A stretch of 42,789 nucleotides of DNA from Phycisphaerae bacterium (GTDB lineage: Bacteria > Planctomycetota > Phycisphaerae > Phycisphaerales > SM1A02): assembly GCA_016795035.1 (NCBI GenBank), contig JAEUIT010000052.1, forward strand, positions 1-42,789. The letters run 5' to 3'. The stretch's first letter is position 1. Each line of letters opens with the position of its first letter. Below are positions 24,182 to 33,008 of the stretch, piece after piece. The notes beneath the pieces are model-generated. The model searched no databases. It had not been told where the DNA came from and saw nothing but the letters and a program-made list of their open reading frames with translations. The translations under genes and the position numbers were made by a program.

Positions 24182-24739
24182 TTACGACGCCCGCTTCAAC
24201 TGGAATCGCAGCGGCTCGCGCGGCTTGACGTCAGGTCCCGTGGGTTGGACGAACTCGACGTCGATCGCGAGGACGTCTCCCCGCCGCTCGTAGACGATGC
24301 GGTCGAGGCCGTCGGCATCCTTTTCCGCAGAGAACACCGCCCGGTTGGGTGCCGCCTCGGCGAGTTTGAGCGTCATCGGCTTCTCGTCCTTCGCGTCGAG
24401 GGTCGCCGTGTAGTGCCGCAGCCGCAAACGGAGCGCGTCGGGCTCCTTCGTGATGAGGAGCATCTCGAAGAGGACCGGCGTCCCGTTCGGCCGGAGCCAC
24501 CGGAACGACCCCATCACGCTCTGGCCGTGAGGCTCGGACCACATCTCCTCGACGAAGTCCTCGCCCATCGAGCCGCGCCACGTGCCCGCGAGGAAGCGGA
24601 CGGCGTCGAGGCTCGCGACCGGTGCGGACGGCGTTGCAGGCGCCGCTTGGGGGGCGGGCGGATCGGGCGCGGCGGCGAGGAGGACGAGCGGCAACGCCGC
24701 GACGAGCGCGAACAGTTTCGTCATCACGGGATTCTCCAC
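24182..24739 (-). CDS. Secreted DUF6265-like protein
   Basis: 185 residues from ATG 24739; ATG 24724 (MTKLF) may be the true start. The signal peptide is MTKLFALVAALPLVLLAAA, followed by a Pro/Ala linker. The domain begins FLAGTWRGSMGEDFVEEMWSEPHGQSVMGSFRW and continues FEMLLITKEPDALRLRLRHY, which fits the DUF6265 pattern of a lipocalin-like small barrel. The function is unknown. It follows the VOC gene by 22 bp on the same strand and is probably in one operon with it. Confidence 0.8.
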   Translation of the reverse strand: MENPVMTKLFALVAALPLVLLAAAPDPPAPQAAPATPSAPVASLDAVRFLAGTWRGSMGEDFVEEMWSEPHGQSVMGSFRWLRPNGTPVLFEMLLITKEPDALRLRLRHYTATLDAKDEKPMTLKLAEAAPNRAVFSAEKDADGLDRIVYERRGDVLAIDVEFVQPTGPDVKPREPLRFQLKRAS

Positions 24740-24761
24740 GTTGCAGGCGGTGCGGCGGCGA

Positions 24762-25178
24762 TCACGCGTTCGGGCTGAGCGCCTGGTAGAGCATCAGCGC
24801 GTTGCCGTCGAGGTCGAAGAACGTCGCGAGCTTCACCATGCCGGGGATCGTGTTCGTCGGACCGTCGAAGCGGACCTTCTTGGCTTCGAGCATGGCGCGG
24901 GCCTTGTCGATGTCAACGACGCCGAACGTCGGAACCGGGCCCCCGCCCTTCGGCGACTCGACCTCCGAAAGGCCGAGGTTCACCCCCTTCACCTCGGTCG
25001 CGAGTTCGCACCAGCCGATCTCGGCGACGTCGTAGAGAAGCGTGAAGCCGAGCATGTCCCGATACCAGGCCGCCGACTTCATTCGATCTTTCACCTGAAA
25101 TGCGAGCGTGAGCCCGCCATCGAAGTTGAGGGGCGAGCGGGTCTGGGCCGGTGCAGTCGCGGTTGTGGTATCTGCCAT
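24762..25178 (-). CDS. VOC / glyoxalase-fold protein
   Basis: 138 residues from ATG 25178, which has AAGGAG spaced correctly upstream. A single VOC module pair: LTLAFQVKDRMKSAAWYRDMLGFTLLYD and VVDIDKARAMLEAKKVRFDGPT...FDLDGNALMLYQ. Enzymes of this fold bind a metal and act on small electrophiles or antibiotics. The usual first His is not evident; a Glu/Asp in DLDGN could contribute. It is divergent from the HxlR-like regulator at 25299, which is its likely regulator by position. Confidence 0.85.
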   Translation of the reverse strand: MADTTTATAPAQTRSPLNFDGGLTLAFQVKDRMKSAAWYRDMLGFTLLYDVAEIGWCELATEVKGVNLGLSEVESPKGGGPVPTFGVVDIDKARAMLEAKKVRFDGPTNTIPGMVKLATFFDLDGNALMLYQALSPNA

Positions 25179-25298
25179 GGAAAGGTTCTCCTTGCGACGA
25201 AGTAGAGCCGCTATAAAATCTGTGTCAAGACCCGATCGCCGAATCCTCCGCAATTCGCCCGCGGACTTCGAACGGTCGATCCGACCCGCACACCGCAC
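25179..25298. promoter_or_regulatory. Divergent promoter region of the VOC and HxlR-like genes
   Basis: A 120-bp gap with the only AT-rich island nearby (TATAAAAT near 25213 on the plus strand). On the minus strand TTGACA precedes it by a few bases. The best pairing of -35 and -10 is not clear. It is a reasonable site for control by the adjacent regulator. Confidence 0.4.
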
Positions 25299-25835
25299 GT
25301 GTCCCTCCCCCGCCTCCTCAGTCTCACCCGCCGACGCTGGGCCATTCCGTTGTTAGGCGACCTGCATCGCCTCGACGGCGCCAAGTTCGTCACGCTCTGC
25401 AACCGGCTCGGGGCGAACCAAGGCGCCATGCGCCAATCGCTCGACCATCTCATCGAGCAAGGCTTCGTCATGCGCAACCCCGGCTACGGCCACCCGCTGC
25501 GGCCGGAGTACATCCTCACCCCCGCCGGCGCGAAGGTCGCGCCCACCTGCGTGGCGATCGACGATCTCGCGCACGACCTCGGCGTGCGCGACCTGTGCTT
25601 TCGCCGGTGGTCGCTTCCGGTCCTGAGCGTGGTGAAGCCGAACGTCGACCTGCGCTTCTCGTCGATCGCCGAGACGCTCGGCGACATCACCGACCGCGCG
25701 CTCTCGATCGCGCTGCGCGACCTCGGCGCGGCGGAGCTCCTCGCGCGCGAGGTCGTCGCGTCGACGCCGCCCACCACGCTCTACCGCCTCGCGCGCCACG
25801 CTCGCCCGTTGAGCGAACTCGCGGCGCGCGTGTAA
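25299..25835 (+). CDS. HxlR-like regulator with two winged-helix domains in tandem
   Basis: 178 residues from GTG 25299. The first domain (residues about 10-85) fits HxlR: RRRWAIPLLGDLHRLDGAKFVTLCNRLGANQGAMRQSLDHLIEQGFV followed by HPLRPEYILTPAG. The second (about 100-178) repeats the pattern, RRWSLPVLSVVKPNVDLRFSSIAETLGDITDRALSIALRDL and TTLYRLARHA. HxlR proteins are normally single-domain and work as dimers, so a fused pair could bind as a monomer. It lacks the N-terminal Cys used for redox sensing in some HxlR relatives. It is divergent from the VOC gene, its probable target. Confidence 0.75.
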   Translation: MSLPRLLSLTRRRWAIPLLGDLHRLDGAKFVTLCNRLGANQGAMRQSLDHLIEQGFVMRNPGYGHPLRPEYILTPAGAKVAPTCVAIDDLAHDLGVRDLCFRRWSLPVLSVVKPNVDLRFSSIAETLGDITDRALSIALRDLGAAELLAREVVASTPPTTLYRLARHARPLSELAARV

Positions 25836-25845
25836 CGGCCAACGC

Positions 25846-26688
25846 TCAGCGTTGCGGCGCGGGCTTCGTCGCGTCGTCGAGCTCGCGAATCGGGATCGGC
25901 AGGATCATGTTGGCCGCGTTCGAGCCGTTGCCGCTGATCACGAGCGGCGCGCGGCCGTCCCACTTCTCGACGATGCGGAAGCCGACCAGATCGGGGCTCT
26001 GCCGGAGCGCTTCGCCCTGCACCTTGATCGCCTCGGCCTCGGCCTTCGCCTTGATGAGCGCGGTTTCGGCCTCGATCTTGGCCTTCTCCTGCGCGAACTT
26101 CGCGCGCTGCGCCTCCTGCTCCTGGACCATCTTCGACTCGATGGCCTGCTCGAGCTGGTTGGACAGGTCGATGTTCTCGATGACGATGTCGTTGACGTCG
26201 ATGAGCGTGCCGAGCTTGAGCTTCGAGCGCTCGAGCGCCTGGCGCTTCACGTTCTCGCGCTCGCGCACGAAGCGCTCCGCGGACAGCGTCGACACGATCT
26301 CCTTGAGCGCCTCGATCACGCGCGGCGAGATGACCTTGTCGAACGGTTCGCCCGAGTAGTCGCGATAGAGCGGAACCACCTGCGAATCGGGGATGCGATA
26401 GAGCACCTTGATGGTGACGTCGATCTGCTGGAGGTCCGACGAGTAGCACTCGGTCTTGATCTCGTTCGTCTCCTGCTTCACCGACACGTCGACGACGTCC
26501 GTGATGAGGGGCGCCACGAAGTTCACGCCTTCCGGCAACGGCTCGTCACTGACCTTGCCGAGCGTCACGACCACGCCGCGATGCCCAGGCTCGACGACGT
26601 GCACGGCCGAACACGTGGTGAGGAGCCCGAGGATCAGGATGACGACGACAGGGATAACGAATGCGAAGAACCGACTGGAGTTCTGCAT
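25846..26688 (-). CDS. SPFH/prohibitin-family membrane protein (HflC-like)
   Basis: 280 residues from ATG 26688, with GAGAGGA upstream. One N-terminal membrane helix (FFAFVIPVVVILILGLLTTC), then an SPFH domain (VVEPGHRGVVVTLGKVSDEPLPEGVNFVAPLI...RVIEALKEIVSTLSAERFVRERENV) and a long Glu/Ala/Lys-rich coiled coil (EQEAQRAKFAQEKAKIEAETALIKAKAEAEAIKVQGEAL). Such proteins form large ring or cage assemblies in the membrane and modulate proteases such as FtsH. A 35-residue membrane ORF lies directly upstream on the same strand. Confidence 0.88.
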   Translation of the reverse strand: MQNSSRFFAFVIPVVVILILGLLTTCSAVHVVEPGHRGVVVTLGKVSDEPLPEGVNFVAPLITDVVDVSVKQETNEIKTECYSSDLQQIDVTIKVLYRIPDSQVVPLYRDYSGEPFDKVISPRVIEALKEIVSTLSAERFVRERENVKRQALERSKLKLGTLIDVNDIVIENIDLSNQLEQAIESKMVQEQEAQRAKFAQEKAKIEAETALIKAKAEAEAIKVQGEALRQSPDLVGFRIVEKWDGRAPLVISGNGSNAANMILPIPIRELDDATKPAPQR

Positions 26689-26772
26689 GGAAGTTCGATC
26701 CTCTCCGAGATGGCGGGCGGACGGCGACTCTTGACGGGCGTGGCGCCGAGATGGGTGAGCGGCGGCCATGGA

Positions 26773-26880
26773 TCAGCGGCGCTCTTGGTTGTGGCGCCCG
26801 ACCAGGAACCACCACAGGCACATCGACGCGCAGACGACGGCAGCGAAAGCAACGCCGATCAACAGGTACATGCGGAGCAT
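26773..26880 (-). CDS. Candidate 35-residue single-span membrane protein
   Basis: ATG 26880 to TGA 26773 encodes MLRMYLLIGVAFAAVV, then CASMCLWWFLVG and RHNQERR: one hydrophobic helix with a positive tail, so Arg-in topology. It lies 84 bp before the SPFH gene on the same strand and could be its small partner. There is no strong Shine-Dalgarno. It rests on composition and position only. Confidence 0.4.
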   Translation of the reverse strand: MLRMYLLIGVAFAAVVCASMCLWWFLVGRHNQERR

Positions 26881-26987
26881 TCTTCGAAGGCCTCTCCCGC
26901 GAGTTTCATGCGCGAGCGTCACGCGGCCGCGCACGGCGCGATTCTACGACAACGCTCGGCGTGCCCGCGGCGATGTACGCTGACCGC

Positions 26988-27494
26988 ATGCGCCCCGCCA
27001 TCCTCGCCGCCCTTTCGCTCGCCGCCGTCTCGCTCGCGTTCGCCGGATGCTCGTCCGAGCCGAAGTCGTCGAAGCCCGCGCCGCCCCTCACCGACGTCCC
27101 GGAGGAGCCCGTGCCCGACACCGCCGCCGAGGCGCGCGTGCCGAGCGCCCTCCTCGGGGATTGGACGCTCGTCGCGCTCGACGGCGCGCCGGTCACGACG
27201 GCACCGAACGCGCACAACGCGCCTTCGATGACGGTGATGGCCGACGGCTCGCTCGCCGGGGGCGGCGGCGTCAACCGCTGGGGCTCGAAGGTCGCCGTGA
27301 AGGGACTCGCCTCGAATCGCTTCGAGATGTCGATGCCCTTCAGCACCATGATGGCCGGCGACCCCGACGCCATGAAGTTGGAGAGCGCCTTCATGCGGGC
27401 GCTCTCGAGCGTGCGCACCTACGCAATCGACAACGGACGCCTCACCCTCCGCAACGCGGAGGGCAAGGACGTCCTTGCCTTCAGTCGGAAGTGA
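26988..27494 (+). CDS. META-domain-like lipoprotein
   Basis: 168 residues from ATG 26988 (ATG 26973 is also in frame). The signal peptide ends in a good lipobox, LAFAGC (Cys 20 of MRPAIL...). After a Pro/Glu linker comes a META/HslJ-like domain: LLGDWTLVALDGAPVTTAPNAHNAPSMTVMADGSLAGGGGVNRWGSKVAV, then MKLESAFMRALSSVRTYAIDNGRLTLRNAEGKDVLAF. HslJ-like proteins are envelope stress or resistance proteins of uncertain mechanism. It is convergent with the helicase gene, with three bases between stop codons. Confidence 0.85.
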   Translation: MRPAILAALSLAAVSLAFAGCSSEPKSSKPAPPLTDVPEEPVPDTAAEARVPSALLGDWTLVALDGAPVTTAPNAHNAPSMTVMADGSLAGGGGVNRWGSKVAVKGLASNRFEMSMPFSTMMAGDPDAMKLESAFMRALSSVRTYAIDNGRLTLRNAEGKDVLAFSRK

Positions 27495-27497
27495 CGA

Positions 27498-28922
<1,425 letters not shown>

Positions 28923-29279
28923 AACAATTCCTTCTGCTGCCTTGGGCCACGCGCGACAACGTGATGTCGCACTGCGTCCCAAGCAGCGTGTGTGCAGATC
29001 GGATCCTGTGAGGGGCCGACGACTGCGGCGGTACGTTCGCGGCCGGCCGGAAGAACCCGGCGATTCGTCGTGCCTTCGGAACCCAACGAGGGCTCACGGA
29101 AGTCGACGGACAAGCTACGAACGTCGCCAGCGGGTCGATTCGTGGGTTCCGCGTCGCTGCGGCCCGCATTGCTGCGGAAACCGAGGTCGCGGCGAAAAGC
29201 CACCGGCGAAGTGAACGGACCTTATCTCATCGGCCGAGTTTGCGACCGGCAATTGTCGAAAGTTTCGAGAAATCGACCT
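28923..29279 (-). promoter_or_regulatory. Long gene-free leader upstream of the DEAD-box helicase
   Basis: I find no convincing gene in these 357 bases on either strand. Read as minus-strand RNA it holds several hairpins: GCGACA-TCACGT-TGTCGC (28953-28970), CCGC-agcaat-GCGG and CCGG-GTTCTT-CCGG. Helicase and cold-shock genes often have long structured 5' leaders used for autoregulation, which is the reading I favour. It matches no RNA family I can recall (RNase P, tmRNA, SRP and 6S were considered). Confidence 0.4.
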
Positions 29280-29834
29280 TCAGCGCCCGTCGGACTCGTC
29301 GTCGACGAGCTTCGCGGCGAGCCGCTCAAGCGTGTTCACGCTGCGAAACGTGGAGGAGACGCCCGCGGTCTTCTCGAACACCGTGTTGCAGAAGTCGGAG
29401 TCGCTCTGCTTGCACGCGCAGAACCAGAAGAGCTCGCGACCGACGAGCGCGAAGCGGTCGGTGTCGTTCGCGAGCGCGAGCACGCGCTTCGCGGCCGCCG
29501 CCGCGAGCGGCTCCTCGAGAAGCGCGATGTTCGTCGCGACGGCGCCGGCCCGTCCGCGCGCGAGTTCCGGCCGCGCGAGGATCGCGCGGAGTTCCGCGGG
29601 CGTGCGGAGGAACGTCGCGACCTCGTAGCCGAGCGCCTCGGCGAGCGCGGTCGCGAGGGCGGTGCGCACGGCGGTCTCGGATCGCTTCGTCGTCGTGAAG
29701 ACCACGTTGCCGCTCGCGAGAAACGTGGAGACGTCGGTCGCGCCCGTCGAGCGCACGATCGACGCGAGCCGATCCATGGTGACGGTGCGGCCGCCGACGT
29801 TGAGCGCACGCAGGAACGCGATATGGCGGGGCAT
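29280..29834 (-). CDS. DUF1697 family protein
   Basis: 184 residues, the usual length. Signature at the start: RHIAFLRALNVGGRTVTMDRLASIVRSTGATDVSTFLASGNVVFTT; then GYEVATFLRTPAELRAIL in the middle and SVNTLERLAAKL at the end. It is a small cytoplasmic alpha/beta protein of unknown function. CACAAT on the minus strand lies six bases before the ATG. It is divergent from the DUF1572 gene with 47 bp between them. Confidence 0.9.
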   Translation of the reverse strand: MPRHIAFLRALNVGGRTVTMDRLASIVRSTGATDVSTFLASGNVVFTTTKRSETAVRTALATALAEALGYEVATFLRTPAELRAILARPELARGRAGAVATNIALLEEPLAAAAAKRVLALANDTDRFALVGRELFWFCACKQSDSDFCNTVFEKTAGVSSTFRSVNTLERLAAKLVDDESDGR

Positions 29835-29881
29835 CGACGCATTGTGGCGGGGCGGCCCCGCTTTGGGGTACCGTCCCGGGC

Positions 29882-30445
29882 GTGACCATGCGATCGAACG
29901 ACCCGTTCCTCGTCGCCCTCCGCGACACCGTCCGCACGCAACGCGCGCTCGCCGAGAAGGCGTTCGCCCAAGTCGACGACGACGCCTTCCGTCGGCCGCT
30001 CGACGCGAACACGAACTCGATCGCGATCGTGATGAAGCACCTTGGCGGCTCGCTCCGATCGCGCTTCACCGAGTTCCTCACGACCGACGGCGAGAAGCCC
30101 GACCGGAATCGCGACGGCGAGTTCGTCGACGACTTCGCGCCGGGAGCCGAAGGACGCGTCCAGGCGATCGCGGCGTGGAACGCGGGCTTCGCCGCGCTCG
30201 AGCGCGCGATCGACGACCTCACCGACGCCGACCTCGGCCGCACGGTGACGATTCGCGGCGAGCCGCACTCGGTGCCGCTCGCCCTGTCGCGGGCGCTCGG
30301 GCACGTCAGCTACCACGTCGGACAAATCGTGCTGACCGCGCGGCTGCTCGCGACCGGCGAGTGGAAGACGCTCACGATCCCGCGAGGCGGCAGCGGGACG
30401 TTCAACCGCACCATGGCTGCAACGTGGACGAAGCCGACGGCCTGA
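29882..30445 (+). CDS. DinB-like DUF1572 protein
   Basis: 187 residues from GTG 29882 (ATG 29888 is equally possible). A four-helix DinB-type bundle: helix 1 FLVALRDTVRTQRALAEKAFAQV, then SIAIVMKHLGGSLRSRFTEFL with the first metal-site His, and SRALGHVSYHVGQIVLTARLL with two more His. The three His would bind a metal, as in DinB/YfiT relatives that act as bacillithiol or other thiol-dependent transferases. The substrate is unknown. The C-terminus carries MAAT, written with a CTGCAACG motif. Confidence 0.87.
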   Translation: MTMRSNDPFLVALRDTVRTQRALAEKAFAQVDDDAFRRPLDANTNSIAIVMKHLGGSLRSRFTEFLTTDGEKPDRNRDGEFVDDFAPGAEGRVQAIAAWNAGFAALERAIDDLTDADLGRTVTIRGEPHSVPLALSRALGHVSYHVGQIVLTARLLATGEWKTLTIPRGGSGTFNRTMAATWTKPTA

Positions 30446-30463
30446 CGTCGACGTCGTCGCTCG

Positions 30464-31438
30464 TCAGCCGACCTTCGCCCGCTCCGCGCTCACGACGCCC
30501 GAGGGCAACGGAGAGTTGCCTTCCTTCGCCGCCGCCTCCTGCCCGTCGCGGCTCAGGACGAAGCGGAGGAACTCGAGCGCGGCCGCGTTCGGAAGGCCGT
30601 CCTTCCTGACGACGTAGACGTAGACCTTGCCGCCGAGCGGATAGGAGCCGTCGAGGAGCGTGCGCGCCGTCGGCTCGACGCCGTCGACGGGCACGATGCG
30701 CGTGCCCTGCGACGATCGGAACGCCGGGCTCGCATAGCCGATCGCCCCCTTGTTCGCGCCGACGCCGCTCACGACCACGGTCGGCACGCGCTGCACCTGC
30801 ATGTCGCTGCGGAAGCCGCCGCCGCCCAGCGCACGCTCGCGCAGCAGCGAGGACGAGCCCGCGTCGGGGCGCACGCCGAACGTCACTACGGGCTGATCCT
30901 TGAGCGCGGCGTCGACGCCAACGGCGGCGGGCAGTTCGCCCCAGGTCTTCGCGGTGGCGGCCGACGCCGAGCCCGTGCCGAAGAGCCGGGCGACGTCGGC
31001 AACGCTGAGACTCTTCACGGGATTGTCGCGGTGCACGTAGATCGCGACGGCATCGAGCCCGGCCACGATCTCGGTGGGCACGGCGCCCGCCTTCGCCTGG
31101 ACACGGCCGCGCTCGTCGGCGGTCATCGGGCGATTGAGCGCGACGAGATCCGCGCTTCCGTCCGCGAGCGCCGCGATTGCCGACGCGGCGTCGCCGCCGC
31201 TCGACTGCATCTTGACCTTCGCCCCCGACTGGAGGAACGCGTCGCCCACGCGCGAGAGGAGCCCGGTCGCGGCGCTCGTCCCCGCGATGCGCACGTTCCC
31301 CGTGGCGGGAGCGGCCGGCGCGTAGCGCGGAATGGCCTGGTCGACCGGCTCGGTCGCCTGCTGCGCCATCGCGGCGCCTGCAACGGCGAGCGTGGCGATG
31401 GCGGCGATCGTCGGGAGTCGTCGGGAGGTGTGGCGCAT
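30464..31438 (-). CDS. PstS-like periplasmic substrate-binding protein
   Basis: 324 residues with a signal peptide (IAAIATLAVAGAAMAQQ). PBP-like type II fold: VRIAGTSAATGLLSRVGDAFLQSGAKVKMQSSGGDAASAIAALADGSADLVALNRPM, and later VYVHRDNPVKSLSVADVARLFGTG and GAIGYASPAF. It resembles phosphate-binding PstS, but no pstCAB or phoU genes are adjacent, so it may be an orphan binding protein or sensor. It starts four bases after the end of the bitopic lipoprotein gene, so the two are translated as a unit. Confidence 0.82.
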   Translation of the reverse strand: MRHTSRRLPTIAAIATLAVAGAAMAQQATEPVDQAIPRYAPAAPATGNVRIAGTSAATGLLSRVGDAFLQSGAKVKMQSSGGDAASAIAALADGSADLVALNRPMTADERGRVQAKAGAVPTEIVAGLDAVAIYVHRDNPVKSLSVADVARLFGTGSASAATAKTWGELPAAVGVDAALKDQPVVTFGVRPDAGSSSLLRERALGGGGFRSDMQVQRVPTVVVSGVGANKGAIGYASPAFRSSQGTRIVPVDGVEPTARTLLDGSYPLGGKVYVYVVRKDGLPNAAALEFLRFVLSRDGQEAAAKEGNSPLPSGVVSAERAKVG

Positions 31439-31442
31439 GGTT

Positions 31443-32936
31443 CTACGATCCTTTCAGCGTTTCAGCCGGACGTGAGGCGCTGCGGCGCCGCATCCATGCT
31501 GAGAACGCGGTGTGGGCAAAGAGCAGGGCGAAGAGCGCCCCGAGGAGGATGAGCGCGCGGGAGAAGATGACGTCGACGAGACCGCGCATCTCGTCCCCGA
31601 TGCCGACGGTCCGCTCCTTCGCGATCCGGTCGGCTTCCGCGAGCGGCTTCTTCCACGCGTCGCCCTCGGCGATGGCGCGGGTTTCCGCAAGCGCGCGATT
31701 CATCTCGACGAGCGAGCCCCGGAGATCGGCGACGAGGCGCACGTACACCTCCGGATCGAACGGCTTCTGAGGCCCTTGGCTGAGGTCGGGCTCGAACCGC
31801 GCCGCGAGCCGCTCGGCGGCGCCGATCGTCGTGGTCAGCGTTGCAGCCGCGGCGTCGAGCTCGCGCATCACCGACTGCGCCGAGTCGGAGAGCCGATTGA
31901 CGCTGCCGACGAGCTCGTCGGTGCGCGCGACCGCGGCTTCGTAGTCCTTGAGCGTCGCCCGCAGCGAGTCCGACGTCTGCTCGACCGATCCGACGATGCG
32001 CTCGCGCTCCTCGACAAGCGTCTTGGGCAAGGTCTCCGCCACCGCGCTCAACCGGTCGGCGCTCGTCGCGATGCGGTCGCCGATCTCGACGACCTTGCGG
32101 ACCTCGGGCGTCGCCGCGAATTGGCTCATCAGGTGATCCGACTCCATCGACACGATGAGCGGCGCCCGCTTCGCCATGTAGAACGCGCGCTCGGCGAAGA
32201 GCCGCGCCTCGTTCACCGCCTTGTTCGCCTCGTCGACGGGCGCGAGCAGTCCGGAGCCGGTGCGCACGTCGGCGATCGTCGACTTGCCGCGGCTCGACGC
32301 GAAGTCGTCGAAGCGCACGTACGAGACGCTCTCGACCTCGGGATTCTCCTTGCGCCAGTCGCGGATGAGCGCGTCGAGCGTCTCGAGCTGCTCCGGCGTC
32401 ATCGCGCGGGCCGCGACCTCCCACACGTCCTGATGCGCCTTGAAGAGCGGCGTCTTCAGGATCTGCGCCCGCTCGGCCGAGCCGAGCAGGTTGTCGAAGT
32501 GCCCTTCGTCGATCGCGAGCATCGCGGTCAGCGTGACGACCGCGGTCATGTCGAGGAGTTGCGAGAAGGGATCGGGATTCGAGGCGATGTCGTAGACCGC
32601 GGAGATCGTGCGCGACTGGAGACGGTCGATCAGGAGCCGCTCCTCCGGCGTCGTCGCCGACTGCGACAGGGTGTCGCAGGCGCTCGAGACGAGGGCGTAG
32701 TAGCGGTCGGCGAAGCCCTGCACCAACTCCGAGAGCTGCTCCTGCGTCAGCAGCCCGTCGGTGGGCCGCTCGAAGTCCGCCTTCGGCCGCACCGCCGTCT
32801 GCGATCCCGTCCCCATCGAAGCCTGCGACGACGGGTTTCGCGGGGTCGGATCGGGCGCCACGTAGAGACAGCCGCCCGCGAAGGCGGCAAGCGCGGCGAG
32901 GAGCGACGAGAGCGTTCGCGGTCGGACCGACGGCAT
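31443..32936 (-). CDS. Lipoprotein with long helical region and C-terminal membrane helix
   Basis: 497 residues. The N-terminal signal has a lipobox AFAGGC (C23). The body is helical: LLTQEQLSELVQGFADRYYALVSSACDTL, a middle FDNLLGSAERAQ...LDALIRDWRK region, then repeated coiled-coil segments (residues about 270-400). Residues about 460-481 are a clear membrane helix (LILLGALFALLFAHTAFSAW), followed by RRRSASRP. A lipid anchor at one end and a membrane span at the other could place it across the periplasm. I do not recognise the family. It is co-transcribed with the PstS-like gene. Confidence 0.75.
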   Translation of the reverse strand: MPSVRPRTLSSLLAALAAFAGGCLYVAPDPTPRNPSSQASMGTGSQTAVRPKADFERPTDGLLTQEQLSELVQGFADRYYALVSSACDTLSQSATTPEERLLIDRLQSRTISAVYDIASNPDPFSQLLDMTAVVTLTAMLAIDEGHFDNLLGSAERAQILKTPLFKAHQDVWEVAARAMTPEQLETLDALIRDWRKENPEVESVSYVRFDDFASSRGKSTIADVRTGSGLLAPVDEANKAVNEARLFAERAFYMAKRAPLIVSMESDHLMSQFAATPEVRKVVEIGDRIATSADRLSAVAETLPKTLVEERERIVGSVEQTSDSLRATLKDYEAAVARTDELVGSVNRLSDSAQSVMRELDAAAATLTTTIGAAERLAARFEPDLSQGPQKPFDPEVYVRLVADLRGSLVEMNRALAETRAIAEGDAWKKPLAEADRIAKERTVGIGDEMRGLVDVIFSRALILLGALFALLFAHTAFSAWMRRRSASRPAETLKGS

Positions 32937-33008
32937 CGGGGCATCACAATAGCCGCAGGCGAGCGCCCGACGGCGACCGTCGGACCCGCCCGACGCGCCG
33001 CCGATTCC

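Noticed and set aside
28923..29279. A known structural RNA (RNase P RNA, tmRNA, SRP RNA or 6S RNA).
   Set aside because: None of the conserved core sequences of these RNAs could be found on either strand.
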